This document shows, piece after piece, positions 16,942 through 27,500 of a DNA stretch of 50,250 bases; position 1 is the stretch's first letter, and each line of letters opens with the position of its first letter. A program made the translations under genes and the position numbers. Origin of the DNA: an uncultured Prevotella sp. (GTDB taxonomy: Bacteria > Bacteroidota > Bacteroidia > Bacteroidales > Bacteroidaceae). The notes beneath the pieces are model-generated. The model saw only the letters and a list, made by a program, of their open reading frames with translations, did not search any database and was not told where the DNA came from. The DNA lies in NCBI GenBank assembly GCA_946612625.1, contig CAMOEW010000008.1:1-50250 (forward strand), read 5' to 3'.

Positions 16942-17736
16942 ATGAAAATATTGGTATTGGGTGCAGGAAAGATGGGTAGTTTCTTCATCGACCTGCTGAG
17001 CTTTGAACACGAGGTGGGGGTGTATGAGAAAGATCCCAAGCGGATGCGCTTCACATACAACTGCCAGCGTTTCACTGAGCTTGAGGAAATAAGAGAATTC
17101 CGTCCGGAACTCGTAATCAACGCCGTGACGGTGAAATACACCATTCCTGCGTTCAAGGAGGTGTTGCCTTATCTTACAGATGAGTGTATCATCAGCGACA
17201 TATCCTCGGTGAAAACAAATCTGAAGGAGTTCTACGGCGAGACAGGACATCCATACGTCAGCACCCATCCTATGTTCGGACCTACGTTTGCCAACCTTCA
17301 GCAACTGTCTGAGGAGAATGCCATAATAATCACCGAAGGCGACTACATGGGGCGCATCTTCTTCAAGGATCTCTACCAGCGGCTCGGGCTCAACATCTAC
17401 GAATACACTTTCGAGGAGCACGACAAGACGGTGGCATACTCGCTTTCTATTCCGTTCGTATCCACCTTCGTCTTTGCTGCTGTGATGAAGCATCAGGACG
17501 CTCCTGGCACCACCTTCAAGCGTCACATGAAGATTGCCAAGGGAGTGCTCAACGAAGACGATTTCCTGCTGCAGGAGATACTCTTCAACCCTTATACCCA
17601 CGACCAGGTGTCGCAGATTCGGACAGAGTTGAAGGAACTGCTCGAAATCATTGACTCAAAGGATGCTGCTGGAATGAAACAGTATCTCACCAAGATTCGT
17701 AATAACGTGAAACGAGACATTGAAATAAGAAGGTAG
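16942..17736 (+). CDS. tyrA: Prephenate dehydrogenase
   Basis: This 264-residue protein starts [15 protein letters not shown] with the NAD-binding GxGxxG (residues 7-12). It continues with [22 protein letters not shown] and [10 protein letters not shown], all typical of TyrA, which oxidises prephenate to 4-hydroxyphenylpyruvate for tyrosine. There is no ACT domain. An in-frame GTG at 16933 overlaps the previous stop, but family starts favour ATG at 16942. It is the last biosynthetic gene of the operon, and a TerB/DnaJ gene follows after 2 bp. Confidence 0.9.
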   Translation: MKILVLGAGKMGSFFIDLLSFEHEVGVYEKDPKRMRFTYNCQRFTELEEIREFRPELVINAVTVKYTIPAFKEVLPYLTDECIISDISSVKTNLKEFYGETGHPYVSTHPMFGPTFANLQQLSEENAIIITEGDYMGRIFFKDLYQRLGLNIYEYTFEEHDKTVAYSLSIPFVSTFVFAAVMKHQDAPGTTFKRHMKIAKGVLNEDDFLLQEILFNPYTHDQVSQIRTELKELLEIIDSKDAAGMKQYLTKIRNNVKRDIEIRR

Positions 17737-17738
17737 AT

Positions 17739-18527
17739 ATGGCATTAGGAAAGTGGATAGGAGGCATCCTGGGATTCATGACTGCCGGACCGTTAGGGGC
17801 GCTGGCAGGTGTCGTTCTCGGCAGTGTATTCGACGGGATGATGGACTCGGTGAACACTGCCGACAATTCCGGCACATACGGCGACAGTGCTTTTAATGCC
17901 AAGCCTCAGTACGACGAGGGGCAACGCAACAGCTTTCTCTTCTCTATGCTTGTGCTTGCATCGTATATCATACGTTCCGACGGCAAGGTGATGCACTCCG
18001 AGATGGAACTGGTGCGCGGAATACTGCGTCAGAACTTCGGCGCGTCGGCAGAACAGCAGGGCAACGACATCCTGCGAAAGCTGTTCGACCAGCAGAAGCG
18101 CATGGGGGCATACGAGTTTCAGGACATCGTGAGACAGTGCTGCGGACAGATGGCACGCAATATGGACGAGAGCCAGCGCCTGCAGATGCTCAACTTCCTC
18201 GTGATGATTGCCAAGGCCGACAACAAGGTTGACCCCTCCGAGGTCAGTGCATTAAAACAATGTGCGGTTTGGCTCGGCATCGACGAGCGGAATATCGACT
18301 CTATGCTTGGCATGGGTGGGAGTTCGCTCGATGATGCCTACAAGGTGCTCGGCGTAAATGCGGATGCCACCGACGACGAGTTACGCAAGGCTTACCGCAG
18401 TCTTGCCCTGAAGCATCATCCCGACCGCGTGGCGGCTCTTGGCGAGGATGTACGCCGTGCAGCAGAGAAGAAATTCCAGGAAATAAACGACGCAAAGGAT
18501 CGTATCTGGAAAGCACGAGGATTATAA
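17739..18527 (+). CDS. TerB/DnaJ domain protein (DjlA-like co-chaperone)
   Basis: The 262 residues comprise a glycine-rich membrane-type N-terminus ([21 protein letters not shown], about 8-28), a TerB-like helical domain (about 65-190; [17 protein letters not shown] and [11 protein letters not shown] are the paired acidic repeats), and a C-terminal J-domain with the essential HPD in ALKHHPDRV. This order matches DjlA, a membrane-anchored DnaK co-chaperone. It is co-oriented with tyrA at a 2-bp gap, which suggests shared transcription without an obvious functional link. Its stop lies 5 bp from the stop of the convergent radA. Confidence 0.88.
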   Translation: MALGKWIGGILGFMTAGPLGALAGVVLGSVFDGMMDSVNTADNSGTYGDSAFNAKPQYDEGQRNSFLFSMLVLASYIIRSDGKVMHSEMELVRGILRQNFGASAEQQGNDILRKLFDQQKRMGAYEFQDIVRQCCGQMARNMDESQRLQMLNFLVMIAKADNKVDPSEVSALKQCAVWLGIDERNIDSMLGMGGSSLDDAYKVLGVNADATDDELRKAYRSLALKHHPDRVAALGEDVRRAAEKKFQEINDAKDRIWKARGL

Positions 18528-18532
18528 TCGTA

Positions 18533-19924
18533 TCAGCCGAACAGTGCGCGTAGTGCTTCCTCCACCTTGCGCACCGGGTGGAGACGGATAGAATATTTCT
18601 TGCTGTTCAGACTGCTGGCATTGTATTTCGGGATGATGATGTCGGTGAACCCCAGCTTTTCTGCCTCGGCAATGCGCTGGTCGATGCGGCTCACGGGCCG
18701 TACTTCACCACTGAGGCCTACCTCGCCACACATGCACCATCCGCTATCGATGGGTGTATCAACGTTCGACGACAGAACAGCGGCAATGACGCTCAGATCC
18801 ATAGCCAGGTCGGTGACGCGCAGTCCGCCGGCAATGTTGAGGAACACGTCTTTTTGCATCAGCTTGAATCCCACGCGCTTTTCAAGCACGGCAAGCAGCA
18901 TGTTCAGACGCCGCTGGTCGAAACCCGTGGCCGAACGTTGCGGTGTGCCGTAGGCGGCACTCGACACAAGGGCCTGAGTCTCCATAAGGAAAGGACGCAC
19001 ACCCTCGATGGCTGCACTGATGGCAATACCCGACAGTTCATCGTGGCCTTGCGTCAGAAGTAGCTCCGATGGATTGGCAACCTGGCGCAGACCGTCGTGA
19101 AGCATTTCGTAGATTCCCAGTTCCGACGTGCTGCCGAATCGGTTCTTGATACTGCGCAGTATGCGGTACATGTAGTGCTGATCGCCCTCAAACTGTATCA
19201 CCGTGTCAACGATGTGTTCCAATATCTTCGGACCGGCAAGCGTGCCCTCCTTATTTATGTGTCCGATGAGAATCACCGGAACGCCGCTCGACTTGGCAAA
19301 GCGTAGCAGTGCAGATGCACACTCGCGCACCTGGCTTACGCTGCCTGCACTCGATTCAACCTCTTCGGTCTCGATTGTCTGAATCGAGTCGATGACAACC
19401 AACTCCGGCTGCACTTCTTTTATCTGGGCGAAAATATTCTCAAGCGATGTCTCGGTAAGTATCAGCACATTGTCGCTGAGCTGGCGGTTAATGCGTTCGG
19501 CTCGCATCTTCAGCTGGTGGGCACTCTCCTCGCCGCTGACGTAGAGAATCTTCATGTCGCAGATGCTGAGTACGGTCTGGAGCGTAAGCGTCGATTTGCC
19601 GATGCCGGGCTCACCACCGATCAACACGATACTGCCTGGCACGAGCCCGCCACCGAGCACGCGGTTCAGCTCACCGTCGTGCATGTCGATACGCGGCAGG
19701 TCGTGCGACGGAATGTCCTTCAGACGAACAGGAGCGTTGCCGTTTGATGCGCGGCCGTTGCGGATGGTTGCTGCCGCGTGGCGTGCCGCTGACGTGCCGC
19801 TGTCGCTCGTGATGCGTATCTCTTTGAAGGTGTTCCACTGGCCGCAGCTCGGGCATTTTCCTACCCATTTGGGCGATTCCTGTCCGCAGTTTTCACATAC
19901 GTATGCAGTCTTGTCTTTAGCCAT
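18533..19924 (-). CDS. radA: DNA repair protein RadA
   Basis: This 463-residue protein has the full RadA (Sms) architecture: zinc finger C10-x2-C13 ... C24-x2-C27, RecA-like ATPase with Walker A GGEPGIGKST near residue 100, the diagnostic KNRFGS motif, and a C-terminal Lon-like domain (RVTDLAMDLSVIAAVLSS, GLSGEVRPV). RadA drives branch migration of recombination intermediates. The gene is monocistronic, converging with the DjlA-like gene and diverging from the lipoprotein gene. Confidence 0.95.
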   Translation of the reverse strand: MAKDKTAYVCENCGQESPKWVGKCPSCGQWNTFKEIRITSDSGTSAARHAAATIRNGRASNGNAPVRLKDIPSHDLPRIDMHDGELNRVLGGGLVPGSIVLIGGEPGIGKSTLTLQTVLSICDMKILYVSGEESAHQLKMRAERINRQLSDNVLILTETSLENIFAQIKEVQPELVVIDSIQTIETEEVESSAGSVSQVRECASALLRFAKSSGVPVILIGHINKEGTLAGPKILEHIVDTVIQFEGDQHYMYRILRSIKNRFGSTSELGIYEMLHDGLRQVANPSELLLTQGHDELSGIAISAAIEGVRPFLMETQALVSSAAYGTPQRSATGFDQRRLNMLLAVLEKRVGFKLMQKDVFLNIAGGLRVTDLAMDLSVIAAVLSSNVDTPIDSGWCMCGEVGLSGEVRPVSRIDQRIAEAEKLGFTDIIIPKYNASSLNSKKYSIRLHPVRKVEEALRALFG

Positions 19925-19945
19925 AATTTTTATTCTTTACGGCTG

Positions 19946-19953
19946 CAAAGATA
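19946..19953 (-). promoter_or_regulatory. radA -7 promoter element
   Basis: TATCTTTG on the minus strand, 21 bp before the radA start. No convincing -33 box was seen at the expected distance. Confidence 0.55.
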
Positions 19954-19983
19954 ATAAAAATAAAGCGAAAATGCATGATATAT

Positions 19984-20014
19984 TTTGTTGTTTCTGCAAA
20001 AAGTAGTAACTTTG
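19984..20014 (+). promoter_or_regulatory. Promoter of the lipoprotein gene, nearly leaderless
   Basis: TTTG (19984-19987), 19-bp spacer, TAACTTTG (20007-20014). The ATG at 20022 is only 8 bases past the element, so the mRNA would start at or within a few bases of the start codon. Confidence 0.75.
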
Positions 20015-20021
20015 CGCTGTC

Positions 20022-20942
20022 ATGAGAAAGATTCTTGTCATATTTTGTGCAGTAGTTCTGCTATGGGCCTGCTCAGAGTCGGAGGAGCAGAAGCTTCACA
20101 TTTCCAAGGAGCAGAAGCTTGCCATGGCCCGCGAAGACTCTGCCGCCCTGAAGATTGCCGTGCTGCCCACGCTCGATTGTATGCCTCTGTTTGTGGCAAA
20201 GGAACTGCATCTCTTCGATACGCTGAAGTGCGACATAAGGCTGAAGGAATACAATGGTCAGATCACTGCCGAGGATGCCTTGCGAAAGGGACAGGTCGAA
20301 GGAATGGTCACCGACCTGATACGCGGCGAGCGGATGAAGCAGAAAGGGTTTGCACTGACATATAAGATAGCGACAGGGCAATACTGGCAACTTATAACCA
20401 ACCGAAATGCCAGAATACGAGAACTGAAACAGTTGGACGACAAGATGATTGCCATGGCACGTTTCTCGGTTACGCACGCCATTGCATCCAAGGCTGCCGA
20501 CAGTGTCAAGATACCGGCCGAGAGAGTCTTTTTCATACAGATCAACAACGTGCCGTTGCGCCTGAACATGCTTGAGAACAATCAGATGGATGCCCTTGTG
20601 CTGCCCGAGCCGCAATCGTCGATAGCAAGGATTAACAGAAACCGCGTGCTACTCGACACCCGAAAGCTCGATATGCAGATGGGCGTGGTGGCATTCGCTA
20701 CGAATGCCGTCAAGACCTTGGAAAGGAAAAAGCAGGTGGATGCCTTCGTGAAGGGATATAACGCCGCATGTGACTCGATAAACAAAAACGGACTGGGCCA
20801 CTATAGTCAACTATTAGTGAGATACTGCAAGGTGAAGGAACAGTATGCCGACTCCGTAACTGCCGACTTTAAGTTCACACATGCGCAGGGGCCACGGGAA
20901 AAGGATATACAAGCGGCAGAAAAATGGATCAACAATCTGTAG
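20022..20942 (+). CDS. Lipoprotein, periplasmic solute-binding (SsuA/NMT1-like) family
   Basis: This 306-residue lipoprotein has signal peptide MRKILVIFCAVVLLWAC, with the lipid-bearing cysteine at 17. The mature part (LKIAVLPTLDCMPLFVAKEL...FDTLKCDIRLKEYNG...DALRKGQVEGMVTDLIRG) matches the type II periplasmic-binding fold of SsuA/TauA/NMT1 proteins, which capture small ligands for ABC importers. No permease or ATPase gene is nearby, so the ligand and partner are unknown. A TPR-protein gene follows after 12 bp and is probably co-transcribed. Confidence 0.75.
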   Translation: MRKILVIFCAVVLLWACSESEEQKLHISKEQKLAMAREDSAALKIAVLPTLDCMPLFVAKELHLFDTLKCDIRLKEYNGQITAEDALRKGQVEGMVTDLIRGERMKQKGFALTYKIATGQYWQLITNRNARIRELKQLDDKMIAMARFSVTHAIASKAADSVKIPAERVFFIQINNVPLRLNMLENNQMDALVLPEPQSSIARINRNRVLLDTRKLDMQMGVVAFATNAVKTLERKKQVDAFVKGYNAACDSINKNGLGHYSQLLVRYCKVKEQYADSVTADFKFTHAQGPREKDIQAAEKWINNL

Positions 20943-20954
20943 GTAGAGAGCATC

Positions 20955-23231
20955 ATGGATTACAAAGATTACGCAGAAGAGTATTATGACTGTATCGACA
21001 AACTTAAACGACGTTCATTCCTTACAGTAATTAATGCTCTTTATAATATTGACGTGCGTTTTCCCGAACTGGGACTTAGAAGCGAGATAGAGAGTATAGA
21101 CGACTCATATGCGATGATGATGAAGTACTGGGCCGACGGTATTGACGACCCTCATCTGAACTCCGTCAGCGAATCGCTGATAAACAGGATGTATCGTATG
21201 TTGTCTGATTTCAGGATACATATAAATTGTAAGTACATACCCCAGTTTGCCAATGCCTACACCGTGGGGAAGAAGCACGAATACGACGAACTGTTCGCCA
21301 TGCTTGAGAAGACGCTTGCCGACCAGGTGCTGCTCGAACTGGCTCCTCATCAGGAGCGCGAGAGCCGTGCCAAAACTCTGTCGGAAACATATTTCAACAC
21401 GCTGGAGATGCTATTCAGCAAGATATGGACAAGTACGACGTGGAATCAGGCATTGGCCGACGACATGGAGCAGCGCCTGCTTGGAGGTATGCTCGACAGT
21501 GTGGCGTGCCAGACGATAGTATCGGCTCTGATGTTGTCGCTGCAGTGTGTGTTCGATCCAAGAAAGTTCAGGCTCCTTGTAAACATCTACCGCAAGAGCA
21601 CCGACAACGACGTGAGACAAAGAGCTCTCGTAGCATGGGCGCTGACGCTCAGAAACGATTTGGCTGACTTATTTCCTGAGATAAAGACTGTCGTTGACAA
21701 TGTTGTTGACGACGAAGAGACGTGCAACGAGCTTGTGGAGCTGAATATGCAACTCTTTTTCTGCTCCCGTGCTGTTGCCGACAATTCTGTCATTCAGAAG
21801 GAGATAATGCCTGATATAATCAACAACAGCAACATCAGGGCGACAACCGACGGAATAATAGAGGAAGAAGAGGATGAACTCGAGAACATACTTCATCCCG
21901 AGGCTCAGGAAGAGAAGATGGAGCGGCTCGAAGAGAGCGTGGAGCGGATGAAGAATATGATAAAAGAGGGTGTTGACATCTATTATGGCGGATTTGCCAG
22001 AACGAAGGTGCTGCCCTTTTTCTCAAGAGCCATCAACTGGTTTATTCCGTTCTACGACAACCATCCGCAGGTTCGCGACATCATGAACAACGACGACTAT
22101 CGCTCCTTTCTCAGTACGATACTCAACCATGGAGCCTTTTGCGATAGCGACAAATACTCGTTTTTATTAGCTTTTTCGCAAATCATCCGACGGGTGCCAG
22201 AGAGTATTCTCGGAATGATGAAGAGCGGCGAACTCAGAGATGCCATGGACTTCATGCCCGACGACAACTCTGCATCGTATGTGAGACGGATGTATGTGCA
22301 GAGCCTCTACAGATTCTTCATGCTTTATAGTGGCCGGCAACTGTTGGAGAGTCCTTTTGAGATGAAGGATTGGCAGTCGAGTATCGACCTTGGCACGTCG
22401 GAATTGCCATGCGAGATTCTTGCAAACAGCATGTTGCATTCAACCAGGATGGAAAGCCGTATGACCGAAATGGCTGCATTTTATGTAAAGAAGGGAGCAT
22501 TAGAGTACGCCGACAGAGTACTTAACAACGTAAGCCGCGAACAGCAGGGATACAACTACTGGATTTTGAAGGGAAAGATTGGCGAAAATTATTGGATGCA
22601 GTCACATAAAAAAGGCCAGGATTTGCGGCCATGGCCGCTCGAATCATATAGCCGCGCCGAGAGTCTGGCCGACACTCATCCCGACGTGCCCGCTACTGCT
22701 GCCATTGCCCGATTGTCGTTTGCCGCCGGATACTATGACAGAGCGCTTGAGGCATTCACTGAACTTCTTGGAGTGAAGGAGACCAGGAACCGGCTTCTGG
22801 GGTGGTGTGCGTCGCTCGTCAATCTCGGCAGGGAGAGCGAGGCGCTCAATACTCTCTTCAAGCTGAATCTGGAGAATCCCGAACGTGACGACATCAATCG
22901 CGTGCTTGCAAGAGCACTTACGGCAACAGGCAAATACCGGCAGGCTCACAAGCTGTATGAAAAGCTGTGCAGTGGCGACGGTGCCGATAAGACCGACTGG
23001 CTGAATCACGCCTTTTGCTATTGGGCAGAGGGCAACAGGCGCAAGGCTGCCGAATGTCTGTACAAATCGTTAGGGACAACACATGATGATGATGCCTCTG
23101 AAGATGATTTCAGCCGTGTACAGTCATTATTGTATCCGGAAATAGAATTCCTCGACAGGCTCGGGATAGGTAGCGACGAAAGGAAGCTGATGTCGGATGC
23201 CGTAGCACTCGTCACATCAAAAAAGATATAA
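20955..23231 (+). CDS. Large TPR-containing protein of unknown function
   Basis: This 758-residue protein has no signal peptide or membrane segment and is probably cytoplasmic. Residues about 1-490 are helical with no family I recognise and include a very acidic stretch (GIIEEEEDELENI, near 300). The last 250 residues contain TPR-like repeats (AATAAIARLSFAAGYYDRALEAF, RVLARALTATGKYRQAHKLY, LNHAFCYWAEGNRRKAAECLY), which usually bind protein partners. It lies 12 bp after the lipoprotein gene. Its last 20 bases overlap the end of the oppositely oriented phospholipase-D gene. Function not assigned. Confidence 0.75.
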   Translation: MDYKDYAEEYYDCIDKLKRRSFLTVINALYNIDVRFPELGLRSEIESIDDSYAMMMKYWADGIDDPHLNSVSESLINRMYRMLSDFRIHINCKYIPQFANAYTVGKKHEYDELFAMLEKTLADQVLLELAPHQERESRAKTLSETYFNTLEMLFSKIWTSTTWNQALADDMEQRLLGGMLDSVACQTIVSALMLSLQCVFDPRKFRLLVNIYRKSTDNDVRQRALVAWALTLRNDLADLFPEIKTVVDNVVDDEETCNELVELNMQLFFCSRAVADNSVIQKEIMPDIINNSNIRATTDGIIEEEEDELENILHPEAQEEKMERLEESVERMKNMIKEGVDIYYGGFARTKVLPFFSRAINWFIPFYDNHPQVRDIMNNDDYRSFLSTILNHGAFCDSDKYSFLLAFSQIIRRVPESILGMMKSGELRDAMDFMPDDNSASYVRRMYVQSLYRFFMLYSGRQLLESPFEMKDWQSSIDLGTSELPCEILANSMLHSTRMESRMTEMAAFYVKKGALEYADRVLNNVSREQQGYNYWILKGKIGENYWMQSHKKGQDLRPWPLESYSRAESLADTHPDVPATAAIARLSFAAGYYDRALEAFTELLGVKETRNRLLGWCASLVNLGRESEALNTLFKLNLENPERDDINRVLARALTATGKYRQAHKLYEKLCSGDGADKTDWLNHAFCYWAEGNRRKAAECLYKSLGTTHDDDASEDDFSRVQSLLYPEIEFLDRLGIGSDERKLMSDAVALVTSKKI

Positions 23232-24465
23232 GCTTTCCGAAATATCCAATAAATTTGTCTTTAGCAGAACGCCAGCGATTCCACGACTCTTTGGTAAGCA
23301 CAAACGACCGACGCTTGTCGCGCTCGAACAACTGCTCCAGCTCGTGAGTGGTAGCAGGGTCGATGATAACCGCGTTCTCTTCGTAGTCATGTCGTAGCGA
23401 ACGGGCATCGAGATTGGTGGAACCTACAGTGCAGAAGCGTCCATCTACCATTATTACTTTTGTATGATGAAAGCCGCCCTGATAGATGAACACCCTGGCT
23501 CCGCGCTTCATCAGACGGTACATGTTGAGGAAAGCTGCATCGGGAGTAATAGGGATGTCGCTGTTGGCGGCAATCATCAGCTCAACCTTGACCCCACGGC
23601 TAATGGCACGCTTCAGTGCACGGCTGATGCATGGTATCAGGCAGAAGTAAGGATTGATGAGCTTTATACTGTCGCGGGCTGCATCGATGGCACCGCAATA
23701 GAAACGTCGCATGATGGCAGGTGAGCGGTACGGTTCGCGGTTGATGATGCCTACCATCTTGTGGCCCTGTGGCAGCTTGCCGGTGAAGTAGGAGGGGGTA
23801 GTGTAGCCACGGTAGTACTGCGGACCTGAGAAATCCTCGCCTGTCACTTTCTTCCACATGCGTCGGAAGATGCGCTGCAGCGTGTTCACCTCCTCGCCTT
23901 CGATGCGGCAGTGCATGTCGTGCCACTCGCCGACCACCTCGGTGCCTTTGATATAATAGTCGGCAACGTTCATGCCTCCGGTATAGGCTATCTTGCCGTC
24001 GATAACTACTATCTTGCGGTGGTCGCGGTGGAAATAGCAGTGAATCCATGGGAACTTTATTGGCATAAACGCATGGATATTTATTCCCAGTGCACGCAGC
24101 GAGTCGAGATGGTGGCGCTTCAGAGGTCGGTTGTTCGACATGTTTCCGAAGTCGTCGTACAATGCCCGTATCTCAACGCCCTCTCTGGCTTTTTCGGCAA
24201 GGATATGGAACAGCTCCATTGCTATCGAGTCGTTGCGGAAATTGAAATACTCCAGATGTACCGAACTGCGTGCCTGGCGTATGGCACTGAACATGTCGTC
24301 GAACTTCTCCTGCCCTGTTGTCAGGAGTTTCACATTATTGTCGTGTGAAAACGTTATGCCTTCGTTTCTCAGCAGACGCACTATAGTCGAGTCGCTTGTC
24401 TCTGCTGCTACCGACGAAGCTGTTGAGAGACAAGCAATAAAACAGACAAACCTAATACTCTTCAA
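23212..24465 (-). CDS. Secreted phospholipase-D-family (cardiolipin synthase-like) protein
   Basis: This 417-residue protein has two HxKx4D motifs: H149-R-K-IVVI-D156 and H334-T-K-VIMV-D341, each followed by a conserved glycine. This is the PLD/cardiolipin synthase active site. Instead of the two N-terminal transmembrane helices of classical Cls it has a cleavable signal peptide (MKSIRFVCFIACLSTASSVAAE, likely cut after AA), so it may act in the periplasm. The substrate could be phospholipid (cardiolipin synthesis) or another phosphodiester. It follows the HTCS gene by 41 bp in the same direction, and its 3' end overlaps the TPR gene on the other strand. Confidence 0.85.
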   Translation of the reverse strand: MKSIRFVCFIACLSTASSVAAETSDSTIVRLLRNEGITFSHDNNVKLLTTGQEKFDDMFSAIRQARSSVHLEYFNFRNDSIAMELFHILAEKAREGVEIRALYDDFGNMSNNRPLKRHHLDSLRALGINIHAFMPIKFPWIHCYFHRDHRKIVVIDGKIAYTGGMNVADYYIKGTEVVGEWHDMHCRIEGEEVNTLQRIFRRMWKKVTGEDFSGPQYYRGYTTPSYFTGKLPQGHKMVGIINREPYRSPAIMRRFYCGAIDAARDSIKLINPYFCLIPCISRALKRAISRGVKVELMIAANSDIPITPDAAFLNMYRLMKRGARVFIYQGGFHHTKVIMVDGRFCTVGSTNLDARSLRHDYEENAVIIDPATTHELEQLFERDKRRSFVLTKESWNRWRSAKDKFIGYFGKLISFLM

Positions 24466-24506
24466 TTTTATTCTTAATCTTTTACCTTATTCCATTTGTT
24501 ATTTTC

Positions 24507-27500
24507 TTACCCTTTTCTGAACTTCATCCTGTATTCCAGAGGTGTAATGCCATACTTCTCCTTGAAGATGTTGATAAAGTTGTCGGCGGTCTGGAAACCG
24601 ATGTTGATGGCAAGCTCGCTCATGTTGACATCCGTGCGCTCAAGCAGCGTGCAGGCATGGCGAAGGCGCAGGTCGCGAATGTATTCCGCCGGGGTCTTGT
24701 TGGTTATTGTGCGTATCTTGTGGAACAGCGGTACGCGTCCCATTCCCATTGCCGATGCCAAGTCTTCAAGCGAGATGGCACCTCGGCTCATGTTCTGGAT
24801 TACATATTGTTCCATGTTCTTCATCAGCCGCTGCTCCATGTCGTTGCTCATGCTGTAGTCGCCGATGGTCTTCTCACCGTAATACATGTTATGCAGGTTT
24901 GTCTCGCTGTCGCCTTTATTCGCCGTTGCGTCGTCGGCATGATGCCGCAATTCGTCGTCTTGATGCAGGGCTTCAGCGTCGTTAGCGCGTATCTCACCAT
25001 AGCTGATAGTGGCGGTAGTCATGCTCGAATTGCGTTCTTCCAGACGGCGTGTCTCACTGCCCTCGATGACGTCTTGCAGCGACTCGGTGGGAGCCAGGCC
25101 GAGCAGCTTGTTGATGCGCATGACGGTCTCTTGTACGTTGAAGGGCTTCGACAGCATATCGTCGGCTGCCACTGTGATGTTCTGATCTTGCTGTTCTGTC
25201 TGGCTCATCACATGGTCGGTGACGAGCACGAATTTTATTCCGTCGGTTGCAGGGTCGCTCTTGAGCTTGTTGCACAGCTCGCTGCCCGTCATCCCCGGCA
25301 TGTCTTGCTTGCAGATGATGATATTTGGCTTCAGATGTCCGATGTCTTTCAGCAGCGTGGCAATATCGTTGTAGATATGTATGTCGTAGATTACCTCGAG
25401 ATGCTTCTTCACTATCTTGGTGAACTCACGGTTGTCGTCAACAAATGCAATGACATACTGTAGCGTAATACTGTCCTTGCGCACTCTCGGACGCAGGCTC
25501 GTGAGTTCCGTGCCGTCGATAGCGATGCTTCCATCGTCGGTGCCGGCGAGCTCCATGCGCGTATTTGCAGAGTTTTCTGCCTTGGCAACAGGGTTCTCAA
25601 GCGTTGACTGCATCTCGGTGAGTCGGGTGATAATCTGCAGCATCTGGAAGTGCAGCGCATTTAGCTGCTCCTGCGCCTCGACGGTCTGTTCCGTTTCCGA
25701 CAGATTGCCGATGATGGTTGTCATGCGTGCCATTGGCTGGCGCAGGTCTTCGCTGGTCTGCTTTATCTCCTCGCGCTGTATCTTCAGCTCGTCGATGACT
25801 GTTTTCTTCCGCTTCCATATTTCGCGAATCTTGTCGATGCCAAATTTCCACATATACAGTGATACGAGGATGACAATGGCATAAAAGCAAATCATCCACC
25901 ACGATAACCACCATGGGGAATTTATTGTTATGTGAAGTGTCCGTTCCTGATTGCTGATGTCGCCGTCGCCATTGATAGCTTTCACATGGAGCACATAGTC
26001 GCCGCTCGGCAGATTCTCGAACGTAACGCCGTGTGTAAGAGCGTCGCCGTTGTGCCACCGGTCGTCGTAGCCTTCCATAAGATACATGAACTGAAGGCGT
26101 TCGCCTTGATTGTAGTTACCTGCCGCAAACTTAATGGTAAAGGTGTTCTGCGAGTTGTTCAGCTCGATGTGCGAGCTTTCGTTCAGTGCTTGCGGCAGGA
26201 TTACGAGGCCGTCGTAGCTGTGGCCGGTGAGGATCTCTTCCTCGCCTACCATGAGTTGGGTGAGCATCACTTTGGGCAGTGACGCTTTCTCGTTTTTCTG
26301 CTGGTGCTTCACCGCGTTCACACCATAGAGACCGCCCATGATTACATCGCCGCTGTTGGTGATGAATATCGCGCCTGGGTTGAACTCGTTGCTTTGCAGT
26401 CCGTCATATATACTGTAGTTGTAAAGCCCGAAGTTGTACTCGCCCGACACATGGTCGCGCTGTGCCACGATGCGGCATACTCCGTTGCTCGTGGTTATCC
26501 ATATATTGTGGTTCTTATCCTCGGTGATGCCGCAGATGTTATTGTTGCACAGACCATCCTTCTCGGTAATCTGGCTCAGCTTGTCGTTTTGCATGTTCAG
26601 GATGTTCAGGCCTTCGCGTGTTCCTACCCATACAAGCCCTCTTGAGTCTTCCATCACCTGGCTTATATAGTTGTTGGTGAATGTTTCCAGATTAGTTCTG
26701 TTACCAGTCAGGATTACTTGTTCTGTGGTAGAGAGATTCAGTATTATCAGGCCCTCGTTTGTTCCGATGAACATATTGTTGTTGCTTCCGTAGAACAGGC
26801 ATGTAGTGATGTTCGTCTTCAGTTTGCCGTTCTCCTTGGTGTAGCTTGAGAATGCGTTCATGCGTGGGTTGAACACCTGAAGTCCGCCGTTGGTGGCTAT
26901 CCACAGGTTGCCGGTCTTGTCCTTGCACAGGTCGTTGACATTGTCGTTGATAAGTGTGCGCATACTGTCCTTGGCAACGCTGTAGAAGCTTGTCGCTCCG
27001 TTTTTCAGGCGGCTCAGGCCGTTGTTTTTGTAGCCCACCCACAGGCTGCCGTCGGGAGTGGTTTCCAGTGCTGAGATTTTCAGGCTGGCGAGCGGTCCTT
27101 CGTATCCCACGATACCTTTGTTCGACGTTCCGTACCACAGCGTGCTGTCTGCCGTCTGCGTGATGGCGCTGACATCGCCTATGAGCTTCGAGTCGAACTT
27201 GTAGATGTTCTTCCCATAGTATGCCACTCCCTGGCGTTCTGTGCCTACCCACAGCAGGTCGGTGTCGTCAACATACAGGCTGTGTATGCCGACGGCCTCG
27301 GCTTCTGCACTGCTGCCCGTCCTTTCGTTGATGCTTCTTGGACGCACGAACTCCGGCGTATGGTTGTTGACGTTCATACGTATCAGCCCTAGGTTGTCGG
27401 TGCCTATCCAGATATTGCCGTTGTGGTCGCCTGCGATGGCATTTACTGAGCGGTCAACTCCCACGCCCGTCATTCCGAACTGCTCGCCGATGGAGTAGTT

